From Dictyobacter vulcani (GTDB lineage Bacteria > Chloroflexota > Ktedonobacteria > Ktedonobacterales > Ktedonobacteraceae), in assembly GCF_008974265.1 (NCBI RefSeq), contig NZ_BKZW01000002.1, positions 496,001 through 560,000 of the forward strand: a DNA stretch of 64,000 nt, written 5' to 3'. The position numbers and the translations under genes are program-made. Below the pieces are notes generated by a model, which saw only the letters and a program-made list of their open reading frames with translations, was not told the origin of the DNA and ran no database searches. This document shows, piece by piece, positions 46,844-55,861 of the stretch. Position 1 is the first letter of the stretch. The number at the start of each line of letters is the position of its first letter.

Positions 46844-47123
46844 ACATTCTCTCCTTTGAGTCAAGTAGTAGAGATAGTATACCAGCATAGGTGTTGAGAA
46901 AAGCGTTTATCAGACTGGCATTGCAGCCACGCAAGCGTTTTTTTTGTGATCGAGTCGTTATTGCTTTTCCTCTCTCATGCTCTTGCCTTCGTGGCTCTTG
47001 ATGACTATACTATATCTCTATTACTCCTGGTTGTTGTGTCCAGAAGAGCATCCTGCAGTCGTCAACCGCCGCTCTTCGATGGACCAGTATATTTTGCCAG
47101 CGTGTAGGGCAAAGGAGCCATTC

Positions 47124-50100
47124 ATGAGCGACTTGAAGATTGCGTTGCTCGGGACACCGAAGGTAGATCACGTCGGCCATCGATTGGCGTTCCATGATCG
47201 AAAAACGCTGGCCCTCCTTGCCTACCTTGCCACGGAACCCGGCGTACATCCCCGTCAGAAGCTCGCTCGCCTGTTGTGGCCGGAGAGAGATGCCGCACAT
47301 GGAAGAACTGCGTTGCGCGTTGCGCTCCTTCACTTACGTCAGGCACTCGACGAGGGGACGCCACCGGAACATGAAGCGCATTTGCTCATCACCTACGACA
47401 CACTCGGACTCAATCTGAACGCTGCTATTGAGCTTGACCTGCACAGGTTTGAGGCCGCGTGGGCCTTGATCCAGCACCTTCCTGTGCCAGATGCAATGCA
47501 AGGGGAGGCTCGCCGGACCGTGATTGCCCATCTCCAGGAGGCTGTCGGCTTGTATCGTGGCGGTTTTCTGGAAGATTTTGTGCTGCGTGACGCAGCCGAT
47601 TTCGATCACTGGGTTGGGGTGCAGCGTCAATCCTGGTTCGCACGCATTGAGCAGATTCTTGATTGGCTTTCTCAACTCCAGCATGCAGAAGGACAGATAG
47701 AGCAAGCGATTAAAACTGTCGAGCGCTGGCGCACCTGCGATCCACTCAATGAAGCTGTTTATTTACGCCTGATGCAATTACATTTCTCGCTGGGCAACCG
47801 TGTTGCAGCCTTGAAAACGTACGAGACCTGCCAGGAAATGTTGCGCACAGAACTCGGCGCCAGACCATCCTCCAAATTGCTGGCCCTGGCCGATATTATC
47901 CGGAATACCTCACCAGTATCCCGGGTCAAGAACCATGCCAACGCTCCTGTGCGCTCATCGTCTGTACGCACCTTCCTCGAAATTCCTTTCGTGGGTCGGG
48001 GAGCGAATGTAAGCCGACTCATTACCTTATATGAGAAAGCTGTTAGTGGGCAACCACAAATTGTCATGCTGGAAGGTGAAGCAGGAGCAGGGAAATCACG
48101 GCTGGCCAGCGTGTTTCTCGACTGGGCAAAGGTGCAAGGCGCGGGCATCCTTGAAGGAAAAGCCTATGAAACCTACCAGCGTCTGGCGTATCAGCCTCTG
48201 CTCGATTGTTTTCGCCCTTTTAGCGAGCAGGAGCAGGATCTTCGTCAGCTGCTCAGCGATACCTGGATCGCAGAATTGAGCCGTCTCTTGCCAGAACTGC
48301 GCGAGCGGTATCCTGACCTGCCTCCTCCTACTATTGACGAGGCATTTGCCTCCTCTCGTCTGTTAGAAGCGCTTGCGCGGCTGGGACAAGCGGCTGCTGC
48401 GCAGCAGCCACTGCTTATCTTTATCGATGATATGCAATGGGCGGATGAAGCCACGTTGGATGCGTGCCATTATCTTTGCAGACGCTGGATGGAACGAGCT
48501 ATCCCCGCTTTGTTCTTGTTCAATCGACGGACAGGCTCAAAACGGGTGGAATCACGGTTGGTTGAGTGGCTTGCAAGCTTGAAAAGTGTTGCCTCTCTGA
48601 CACGTGTGGAACTGGGGCCGCTCTCTCCTCAAGACATCCTCCAGATAGTTCATTCATTGTCGGAAGCACATGAAACACAATCAGCTGAACCATACATCTT
48701 CTTGCCTGGTGAGCCATCCGAGTCGCATGTCCAGTCACCCACCACAACCAGACTCAGTCCAGAGCAGTTTGGCGCATGGCTGTATGCAGAAACACAGGGA
48801 CAGCCATTCTACCTGGTAGCTCTGCTTGAGGCATTACTTGAACATGGTGGTCTGGTGCCTCGCTTGCTCAAAGGAAAAGGCTGGATATTCGAGCCACAGG
48901 TTGCTTTGCTCCATGCTGGTGCGCCTGGAGGAATCCTGCCTGCGGATGTGCGCGAGGTGCTCCAGAACCGCCTGGCTCAGCTTTCTTCCACTGCCCGAGA
49001 ATTTCTCGCAGCGGGAGCCGTTCTCGACCATGACTTTACCTTTGGGGATCTTTGTCGCATTGCTCAACTCTCAACGCAAGAAGGGCTTGTTGGCCTGGAT
49101 GAAGCCCTGAATAGTTTGTTCCTATGTGAGTCTCGTCGGCAGTCAGGTGGCTTGAATGCCATTTGCTATGTATTTGCCCATGACAAGGTTCGTGAATTGG
49201 TGTACATCGAGGCGGGCAAGGAACGTCGGCGTGTCTTTCATGCGAGAGCACTTCAATTGCTGGAAGAGACAGGCGCGCCTGCTGCGGAGGTGGCCTATCA
49301 CGCAGTAGCCAGCGGGGCTACTGATACAGCCTTTCGCTGGAGCCTGGCCGCAGGTGATGAAGCTCTGAATGTGTTTGCCATGCGCGATGCCATCGGACAT
49401 TATGAGCAAGCTCGCCTGCTGATGGCAGAACACAAGCTACAGATATCGGCTGATGAGCTTGCTCACCTGTTTACGCGCCTTGGCCGGGCCTATGAACATC
49501 GCAATGACGCCAGTGCCGCCCATGCTATTTATCAGACGATGCTGGAAACCGCCCTGCAAAGGGCCGATCCAGGCATGGAATGTGCAGCGCTCAATCACCT
49601 GGCTGTCCTGGTGAGTGAAGACTTTTCTCAGATGGAAAGCGCTATGGCATTGCTTCAGAAAGCGTTGGTGGTAGCGGAGCGTCATCATGACCGGCGAGGA
49701 GTAGCCGAGACGCAATGGAGTCTGGCGCGGGTCAATTACTATATTTTAAACCTGGATGCGAGCCTGACCTATGTGAAACAGGCCTATGCTCTGGCATGTG
49801 AACTTGAACAGCAGGATCTGGTCGCGAAAAGTTTCAATATCTTTGCCTATACCACGCGGGCACTGGGGCAGTGGGAAGAAGCGGCAGCGTTTGCTGAAGA
49901 AGCACGGCAACGTTTTGCGGCGCAGGGAGATCGGATGATGGAGGCGGATTGCTTGAGCAGGATCGCTGACGCGCAGATCAATTGCGGGCAACCATATGAG
50001 GGGCTCGCGGCAGCGCGGCTGGCCTATGCGATTAGCTGTGAAATTGAACATCCCTGGGGGCAGGCAAATTGCGGTTATCAGCTCGTGCGCAATCTTATAG

Positions 50101-50831
50101 AAATTGGCTCCTATGAAGAAGCGCTCACGATTGCGCTCCAGTGCACCGAAATAGCGCGCACATTGACCTTTAACATTATTCTCTTTGTCAATCTGGTCTC
50201 ACTCGGATTGGCGTATCAGGCACTTTTGCTTCCAGAGAAAGCCCTTCAGGCGCACCTGGAAGCTCTGGAGATGAGTAAGACCGTACCCTCGGCGCGCTAC
50301 ATTGGCTTGAGCAACTCTCTCCTGTGTGTTGACTATGCCCTGACCGGGGATTGGGAAACAGCCTCCACCTATGCCCGGCAGGCCTTAACTGTCAGAGATC
50401 CCAGGGCAGTTGTATGCCCGGAAGTTCCTCGCTGGCCTGAGACGCTAGCTCTGGTGTTTGCTGGCGCCAGTGTACAAGCGGCAGAGGATCTTCAAGCTTT
50501 TTACCAGCTTTTTGGCGCAAACAAGCGCTGCTCCATCTCATATGCACGCGCGCGTGCTGTTCTTGCCGAGTCGCAGGGCGAAATAGTATGCGCACAGGCA
50601 TGGTTGCAGGAAGCCATCGAGGGAGCAAAAAATATCGGCCTGCCTGGAGAACTCTGGCAGGCCGAGGCGGAACTGGCCAGGCTGTACCTGGCCGGCGAAG
50701 AACATGAACAGGCAGCCCAAGCGTTTGCCCGCGCCGCAACCGTTGTCAAGGAACTCGCCAGCAAGATCACCAATGATGAATTACGTATGCAGTTTCTCAC
50801 CTCACCTCTGGTACAGCGCCTCTTTTGCTAA
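47124..50831 (+). CDS. BTAD-AAA-TPR transcriptional regulator
   Basis: 1235 residues from ATG 47124, with AAGGAG seven bases upstream; the open frame extends back to 46977 without a ribosome site. Layout: a winged-helix-like N-terminus (residues 1-90), a bacterial transcriptional activation domain (about 95-250), a STAND/AAA-type ATPase from about 285 with Walker A GEAGAGKS and Walker B LLIFIDDMQWAD, then about 500 residues of TPR-like helical repeats (760-1230). There is no C-terminal LuxR helix-turn-helix. Such proteins are large signal-sensing activators: ATP and a ligand on the repeats are thought to control DNA binding. The divergent acyl-CoA ligase is the most obvious target. Control of the PKS cluster, whose promoter is not in the window, is only possible. 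Confidence 0.88.
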   Translation: MSDLKIALLGTPKVDHVGHRLAFHDRKTLALLAYLATEPGVHPRQKLARLLWPERDAAHGRTALRVALLHLRQALDEGTPPEHEAHLLITYDTLGLNLNAAIELDLHRFEAAWALIQHLPVPDAMQGEARRTVIAHLQEAVGLYRGGFLEDFVLRDAADFDHWVGVQRQSWFARIEQILDWLSQLQHAEGQIEQAIKTVERWRTCDPLNEAVYLRLMQLHFSLGNRVAALKTYETCQEMLRTELGARPSSKLLALADIIRNTSPVSRVKNHANAPVRSSSVRTFLEIPFVGRGANVSRLITLYEKAVSGQPQIVMLEGEAGAGKSRLASVFLDWAKVQGAGILEGKAYETYQRLAYQPLLDCFRPFSEQEQDLRQLLSDTWIAELSRLLPELRERYPDLPPPTIDEAFASSRLLEALARLGQAAAAQQPLLIFIDDMQWADEATLDACHYLCRRWMERAIPALFLFNRRTGSKRVESRLVEWLASLKSVASLTRVELGPLSPQDILQIVHSLSEAHETQSAEPYIFLPGEPSESHVQSPTTTRLSPEQFGAWLYAETQGQPFYLVALLEALLEHGGLVPRLLKGKGWIFEPQVALLHAGAPGGILPADVREVLQNRLAQLSSTAREFLAAGAVLDHDFTFGDLCRIAQLSTQEGLVGLDEALNSLFLCESRRQSGGLNAICYVFAHDKVRELVYIEAGKERRRVFHARALQLLEETGAPAAEVAYHAVASGATDTAFRWSLAAGDEALNVFAMRDAIGHYEQARLLMAEHKLQISADELAHLFTRLGRAYEHRNDASAAHAIYQTMLETALQRADPGMECAALNHLAVLVSEDFSQMESAMALLQKALVVAERHHDRRGVAETQWSLARVNYYILNLDASLTYVKQAYALACELEQQDLVAKSFNIFAYTTRALGQWEEAAAFAEEARQRFAAQGDRMMEADCLSRIADAQINCGQPYEGLAAARLAYAISCEIEHPWGQANCGYQLVRNLIEIGSYEEALTIALQCTEIARTLTFNIILFVNLVSLGLAYQALLLPEKALQAHLEALEMSKTVPSARYIGLSNSLLCVDYALTGDWETASTYARQALTVRDPRAVVCPEVPRWPETLALVFAGASVQAAEDLQAFYQLFGANKRCSISYARARAVLAESQGEIVCAQAWLQEAIEGAKNIGLPGELWQAEAELARLYLAGEEHEQAAQAFARAATVVKELASKITNDELRMQFLTSPLVQRLFC

Positions 50832-51041
50832 TTGTGAAAAAAGTACCTATTGGTAAATTTTGTAAAAGATGGGCGTGGTTAAAGTAAGAAGGAATAATGT
50901 ATGCACATAGCCAATACAAGGGAATACATTGATGATTAAGCATATTTGCAGGTACTATCATGAATGATTGTCCCTTTTTACATAGATGGCGTTTGCAAAC
51001 ATTGTAGTTGTATAGAAATTATCTCAAGGATGTAACAGTAT

Positions 51042-52031
51042 ATGAAAACACTTCGACGTTCAGGACCGTTCGCGTTTATGATGCTGCTAGCCATTTTGCT
51101 GTCAGCATGTGGTGGTATGGGTAACCAGGCTCCTACAACGCCCACAACCAACACAAATAATGGTTATAAGACCGCTGCAACACCAACGACTGCTGCTCAG
51201 ATGGATACCATGCAAGGCATTGCCATTACAATGAATACGACTGGCAATATGGCTGCCTTTATTCACACGGGAACAGCTACGCTTAATGGCAATAAGATGC
51301 CCGTACTTCTCACCAATAAAGGCTTTGCCGTCTACACGTACAAGGATGATCCTGCGTTGAAAGCTACCTGTACCGGTGACTGTGCGAAAGACTGGCCTCC
51401 CGTGCTGGCGGCAAAGGGAATGATGACGATCTCCAGTTCCATGGCACTGCCCAAACAGTTATCGGTGCATCAGACCGCCAATGGAGCCCAGGTCTTCTAT
51501 GATGGTCATGCCTTATATACCTATGCAGAGGACAAGCAGCCAGGGCAAGCGATGGGGAATGGTCAGGATATGAAATGGTATCTGGTAGCCGTGCCGACGA
51601 ATGCTACCGCAAACACACCTGCTGCTACGACAGCCATGATGCAAGGTATCAAGACTACCCCTGATATGGCTGGCAATATGAATGCCTTCATTCACACCGG
51701 GAATGCTGCTATTAATGGCAATCAGGTCCATGTGCTTCTGAACAATAAAAACTTCGCCCTGTACTACTACAAGGCTGATCCCGCGTTGCAAGCCACCTGT
51801 ACCGGTGCCTGTGCGAAAGACTGGCCCCCCGTGCTGGCGCCACAGGGAATGATGACGATCTCCAGTTCCATGGCACTGCCCAAACAGTTATCGGTCCATC
51901 AGACCGCCAATGGAGCCCAGGTCTTCTATGATGGTCATGCCTTATACACCTATGCGGAGGACACGCAGCCAGCCAACGCCCAGGGCCGTGGGCAGGATAT
52001 GCAATGGTACATGGTAGGCTTCCTGCTGTAG
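51042..52031 (+). CDS. lipoprotein with two 'secreted repeat' (COG4315-type) domains
   Basis: 329 residues, with AAGGATG upstream of ATG 51042. The N-terminus is a lipoprotein signal (LLAILLSAC, with the lipobox Cys at about residue 23) followed by a Thr/Pro/Asn-rich spacer. Two copies of a domain of about 140 residues follow. Each has VLLxNKxFALYxYKxDP, then CTGxCAKDWPPV, then a GxQVFYDGHALYTY ending. This pattern is typical of the secreted repeat of unknown function found in surface lipoproteins. The second halves are nearly identical at DNA level (51407-51545 and 51827-51965, offset 420), so the duplication is recent or homogenised. The two Cys of each copy may form a disulphide or bind metal. 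The biochemical role is unknown. Confidence 0.9.
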   Translation: MKTLRRSGPFAFMMLLAILLSACGGMGNQAPTTPTTNTNNGYKTAATPTTAAQMDTMQGIAITMNTTGNMAAFIHTGTATLNGNKMPVLLTNKGFAVYTYKDDPALKATCTGDCAKDWPPVLAAKGMMTISSSMALPKQLSVHQTANGAQVFYDGHALYTYAEDKQPGQAMGNGQDMKWYLVAVPTNATANTPAATTAMMQGIKTTPDMAGNMNAFIHTGNAAINGNQVHVLLNNKNFALYYYKADPALQATCTGACAKDWPPVLAPQGMMTISSSMALPKQLSVHQTANGAQVFYDGHALYTYAEDTQPANAQGRGQDMQWYMVGFLL

Positions 52032-52407
52032 AGGGCGCCTCCCGGTAGGATGGCATCTTGTCGCTGCAACCGATGGTTCGCAAAAACAGGATGTCACTAT
52101 CACCTATGACACCAAAAACACTTGCGAGGCACGGATCTCTGTGAACTGCCTCGCAAACCATCATGATCTTCTGCCAAAAATCTCCAATTTATACAGGTAA
52201 TCTTGATAAGTAATTGGAAAAGAATGAGAGTGCCTTTTTGTTCCAGTGAAAGATGGGGCATTTGACTCATTCATTCTGCTCTGCAAGACTGTATGCTAAG
52301 AGGTGTAGAGTGATAAGCATTCATCAAGTGAGGTTGCAGGTTGATCCATATCGATATCAATCTGTTGCAGCCTGGCTAGCCATTATCATTGTACAGGAGG
52401 GTTTACA
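52032..52407. other. 376-bp gap without a gene
   Basis: Apart from the hairpin at 52122-52156 and a strong ribosome site (AGGAGGG, about 52395) for the next gene, I see no coding signal. The small open frames here lack ribosome sites. Confidence 0.6.
52122..52156 (+). terminator. hairpin downstream of the lipoprotein gene
   Basis: The arms TTGCGAGGCA (52122-52131) and TGCCTCGCAA (52147-52156) pair perfectly around a 15-nt loop, about 90 nt after the lipoprotein stop. No T-run follows. Confidence 0.5.
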
Positions 52408-54017
52408 ATGGCTCGAAGTCTTTATCGTTTTTACATCTACGCGGTTGCGACGGCATTATTGATCTTTGCGATGAGCGCCTTTGGTTCCTTGCTCTCGACA
52501 GGCCTCGCGTTTACAAGCTTGCGAGGCTCTTATCAGGATATTCCGACGCAGGCGCAGTTTGTGCAGGCCCTGAGCTATGCCTGTGTGGCTTTTCTGATTG
52601 CAGGTTTCCTGGGTGGCCTGCATTACTGGCTCCTTCGCCGTGATCTCCGGCAGGAGCCTCAAGCTGCCAATAGCGCGATACGTTCCTTTTTCTTAAATAC
52701 GACCGAAGGGATAAGCGTGGCCTTTGGGTCCCGCTGCTGGCTACCGCTTTCTCGGGGCTGGCTACAACCTCCTATAATGGTCTGCCCTTTCTCTGTGCGG
52801 CTGCTCTCTCATTCTTGCTTCTGGCCTGCCTGGTACATCTTGAGCGTCGACGTACCGGTGAGCCAACGGGACTCGCGCTTGTCTTTCAACGTATTCACAT
52901 TTTCGGCGTGCAACTTGTTCTGCTGCTTACCGTGGCGGTTTTTTTCATCCTGGTGCCCACGATCAGACATGTAATCGATACCGTTTTCTTCCATGGAACT
53001 GTCCAGTGTGAGGGAAGTTTTTCCTGCCAACCTGCCAATCCTTTCTGGTTACTGCTCACCCTGTTCTGGGTCGTGGGAAGCTGGATCTTTTATAGCTGGA
53101 CGGCCCGCCAGGATCGATCCCTGGCAACCCGCTGGATCTTTCATGGCCTGGGCCTGGCGGCTGGTATGGCTTTCCTGCTGCGCGGTTGCTCGCTGGCGAT
53201 TGTGGCCCTGCTGCATCTGGGATATGGAGACCCTCTTCCGCTGTCTGAGGTCCTGGGCTATCAAGGGAGCTATGATTTCTTCTCACCTCTGCTGCTGGGA
53301 ATGCTGCTTATTGGCATCTATGCCTGGTCACTGAACTGGAGTGTACGCCAGGGATTGATGCGTTTGGAGGTATTACGCCTGACGATCCTGGCAATCGTGG
53401 GAGCCGTCATGGCCGGTGCCTTCTGGTGGGGGCTAGGCAGACTGCTGGACAATACGCTGAAGATACTCTTCTCAAATGGCGGGGTGGGAGTAAATCATCA
53501 GGCATGGTTTGAGTCCTGGGCCCTGGTGCTCAGTGGGGTCTGCTATGTCCTGGTAGATTGGTATATACGCAAAGTCTCTAAACGGGATGGTGAGCTGGTT
53601 GCGGGACCCTGTCGTGGCTATGTGCTCACCCTGATAGGCGCAGGCGTCCTGACGGGAGCAATTGGCCTGGCAGTTGCCTTGTATACCGGTGTTACCGCGC
53701 TGCTCGGCTCGGCCGTGTCGGACTGGCAACTGGCGGCTCAGGGTGGACTGAGTGCCTTTCTGGTTGGCGTGGTCCTGGTGGGCATCTATCTGCCAACGGC
53801 GCTACGCCATCACCTTTTCAAGGAGAGTGAGACGCCACAGGAGGAGACGACTGCGACTGTTATACCTGAACAATCTGTGGACCCGGCACTGGCGCTGGGT
53901 CATGAGGAGCCACAGGAGACAACGATTGAAGCGATCCTGGATGACTTGCTGGCTGCCAGACTCTCGCGTGATCAAGCTGCTAGCCGCCTCTATGAGCTCA
54001 TGCATGTGGACGCGTAG
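52408..54017 (+). CDS. multi-pass membrane protein, DUF5671-like (one frameshift)
   Basis: ATG 52408 has a near-ideal AGGAGGG upstream. The first open frame (52408-52974) loses homology after residue 107, and the rest lies in another frame from about 52730 to 54017. Adding one G at the GGG of 52726-52728 joins them as SVAFGVPLLATAFSGLA and continues into LLLACLVHLERRR. The joined protein of about 535 residues has around 12 hydrophobic segments and a soluble C-terminal tail with a short helical motif (ILDDLLAARLSRDQAASRL) that resembles SHOCT-type tails. It is an inner-membrane protein; I do not recognise a transport or catalytic motif. DUF5671 is a tentative family call. The frameshift is of the same type as the others in this window. 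Confidence 0.72.
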
Positions 54018-54093
54018 CCTCCTCAGCATTGCAAAAGGTATATCCTGGAGCGTTCTCGATGTACTCGGGTGAGGCAAGTCCATCGGGGCCACG

Positions 54094-54130
54094 CGGCAAC
54101 TGCCGGATGATAATCATCCAGCAGTTGCCG
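54094..54130. terminator. 17/18-bp hairpin between convergent genes
   Basis: Arms at 54094-54111 and 54113-54130 pair with one mismatch. The hairpin lies between the membrane protein gene (stop 54017, plus) and the methyltransferase gene (end 54263, minus), the expected place for a shared terminator. Confidence 0.65.
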
Positions 54131-54262
54131 CCATTACTGGGCCGTAAAGAAGCTAAACAATGCTTGATAGGTTTCCTCAGGAAGTTCTTCCGCAACATTA
54201 TGGCATTGTGTCGAGGTTGAACGTTCGGGCACAACTCTTTTACAAGGATAGATCGGTTTCTC

Positions 54263-54943
54263 CTACCAGACATACGGGATGAGCCGGTATTTGACCTGGG
54301 TCATATAGGTACTATAGCCTGGCAATTCCCGGAGTAGCGTGCGTTCCTCCAGCACTGATCGCACTATGAGCGCGGGGAGGAAGAGCAGGGTCAGCACCAT
54401 ACCATACCAGGAGCCCAACAGCAGGGGCGTCCCGAGAAACATGAAGAGAGCGCCGGCATACATGGGATGACGCACATAATGATAGAGCCCGGTTGTGATC
54501 ACTGTCTGCCCTCGTTCCTCCTGCACACGCACCGTTGCCGACAGGTACGAGTTTTCCCGAAAGACCAGGGACATGAGCACGAACGAGATCACCAGCGCAA
54601 TAGCTCCAACTACCTGGAGCCAGAGTGGCATCTGTGACCAGTGGAAGCGCACTGCGTCGAGCGGCATCAGAACCAGCAAGGCAAAAAGGAACAGATTGAG
54701 CAGCACAACAAACACCTTATCCCAGGCTTGTTGATTCGGTGGGGAGACATTTATGCGCTCGGCCAGCAAGCCAGGATTGTACCTGAGCAGCAGTAAGATG
54801 CCAATAAAAAGCCAGCCGTAGAGCAGGATCAGGTAGGTCCAACCGGCAAGCCAGGCGATGGTGCCCGCCGCCAGAAATAAGGGAAGAGCCATGAGCACAA
54901 AGCCAAACACGAACCACGCGAATGCTTTTAGCGCGAGAGTCAT
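54263..54943 (-). CDS. isoprenylcysteine carboxyl methyltransferase-like membrane protein
   Basis: 226 residues; AGGTGAT precedes ATG 54943. It has five or six hydrophobic segments and the C-terminal signature of the ICMT/phospholipid methyltransferase superfamily: GLYHYVRHPMYAG (SAM and substrate side), then EERTLLRELPGYSTYM and a YRLIPYVW ending. Family members methylate isoprenylated cysteine in eukaryotes. Bacterial members are mostly uncharacterised and may methylate lipids or small hydrophobic acids in the inner membrane. No partner gene nearby suggests the substrate. The end is convergent with the DUF5671-like gene. Confidence 0.87.
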   Translation of the reverse strand: MTLALKAFAWFVFGFVLMALPLFLAAGTIAWLAGWTYLILLYGWLFIGILLLLRYNPGLLAERINVSPPNQQAWDKVFVVLLNLFLFALLVLMPLDAVRFHWSQMPLWLQVVGAIALVISFVLMSLVFRENSYLSATVRVQEERGQTVITTGLYHYVRHPMYAGALFMFLGTPLLLGSWYGMVLTLLFLPALIVRSVLEERTLLRELPGYSTYMTQVKYRLIPYVW

Positions 54944-55116
54944 ATATCACCTCTATCTCTGCGAAATATCGCTTTCCTTCGACCTCATTAATAAACAGAG
55001 AACCGGTTTATGAATACAGATACAGTATAGTTGATGAAACGATTATTTTCAATGGAAAGCTCGATGGCTTCCTTTTTCAGAACCACTTTTGTGGCAAAAA
55101 ATGGTTCCCTTTGTTA

Positions 55117-55587
55117 CTAATGATTCGATTGGTAGTGTTGTATCACCCGGCGAATATCCTGGTAAATGGCCGCCCAGGCTTCGCTTCGCCTCGGCCAGGA
55201 TGAGACGGGTTTCGCCCCTCTTGGTATGTGCTGGATGGAGCCGAGAGAATGCCCTGTCAAATCGACAAAGTGCAAGCTAATCGGGATCATGTGCACATCT
55301 CCTGCGTTGCGTCTTTGCCATGCCTCACGGAATTCCGCGCCAGAACAATAGCCAGAGGACAGCATACTTGGACTCAGAAAGAGCAGGAAGATCTGTGCTG
55401 TTGCCAGCCGTGCATCGATCACCTGTGACCAATCTATTCCTGGCTGGACTTGCCGCTCGGCCCACCCAGAGATAAGTTGGGCCTGCTGAAAATTCACCAG
55501 ATAATCCTCGAATTCCTGCTTGAATGCCTCGTCCTTCTGAGAATAACTCATAAAGAGGGCCAGCGGTTGTTGCGGTCTCATTACCAT
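55117..55587 (-). CDS. orphan TIR-domain protein
   Basis: 156 residues; AAGGAG lies eight bases before ATG 55587. Almost the whole protein is one TIR domain: LFMSYSQKDE (box 1), a central GIDWSQVIDARLATAQ, LFLSPSMLSSGYC, then E in AEFREAW at the place of the NADase glutamate, and MIPISLHFVD. Bacterial TIR proteins cleave NAD+ or make cyclic-ADP-ribose-type signals, often in anti-phage systems such as Thoeris, or form protein scaffolds. There is no fused sensor, and no ThsA- or Argonaute-like neighbour in the window, so a defence role is not supported by context. It may act alone or with a partner elsewhere. Confidence 0.85.
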   Translation of the reverse strand: MVMRPQQPLALFMSYSQKDEAFKQEFEDYLVNFQQAQLISGWAERQVQPGIDWSQVIDARLATAQIFLLFLSPSMLSSGYCSGAEFREAWQRRNAGDVHMIPISLHFVDLTGHSLGSIQHIPRGAKPVSSWPRRSEAWAAIYQDIRRVIQHYQSNH

Positions 55588-55788
55588 CCCTGGTGCTCCT
55601 TGCCGTTGGTACTCAATAGATCTCTGCTTATTTGACTATACCAGTATACCTCTGTTCAAGCGCGTTTTCTACCGTGGTCTTCATAAATTCACAAAAATTG
55701 AACCTGTGCAAAGAAGCACACTATTCTCTTGCCATTCACAACGGCGTTTTGGCGAAATGATAAATTGGTATGTGTTTAGGATGAAGGT

Positions 55789-55843
55789 AAGAACCCGGGC
55801 CATATTTCGCTTGATCAAAGCTAGAAATATGGCCCGGGTTCTT
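55789..55843. terminator. strong 20-bp hairpin terminator
   Basis: Perfect 20-bp arms at 55789-55808 and 55824-55843 flank a 15-nt loop. On plus the stem ends in TTCTTTT, a U-tract. It is placed 18 nt after the end of the minus-strand six-repeat protein gene, so it most likely ends that gene and shields the TIR side. Confidence 0.8.
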
Positions 55844-55861
55844 TTGTGAGGTGGTTTCTCC

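Noticed and set aside
52408-52974. Two separate membrane-protein genes at 52408-52974 and 52815-54017
   Set aside because: One added G joins them into one continuous transmembrane reading, and the second frame has no ribosome site of its own.
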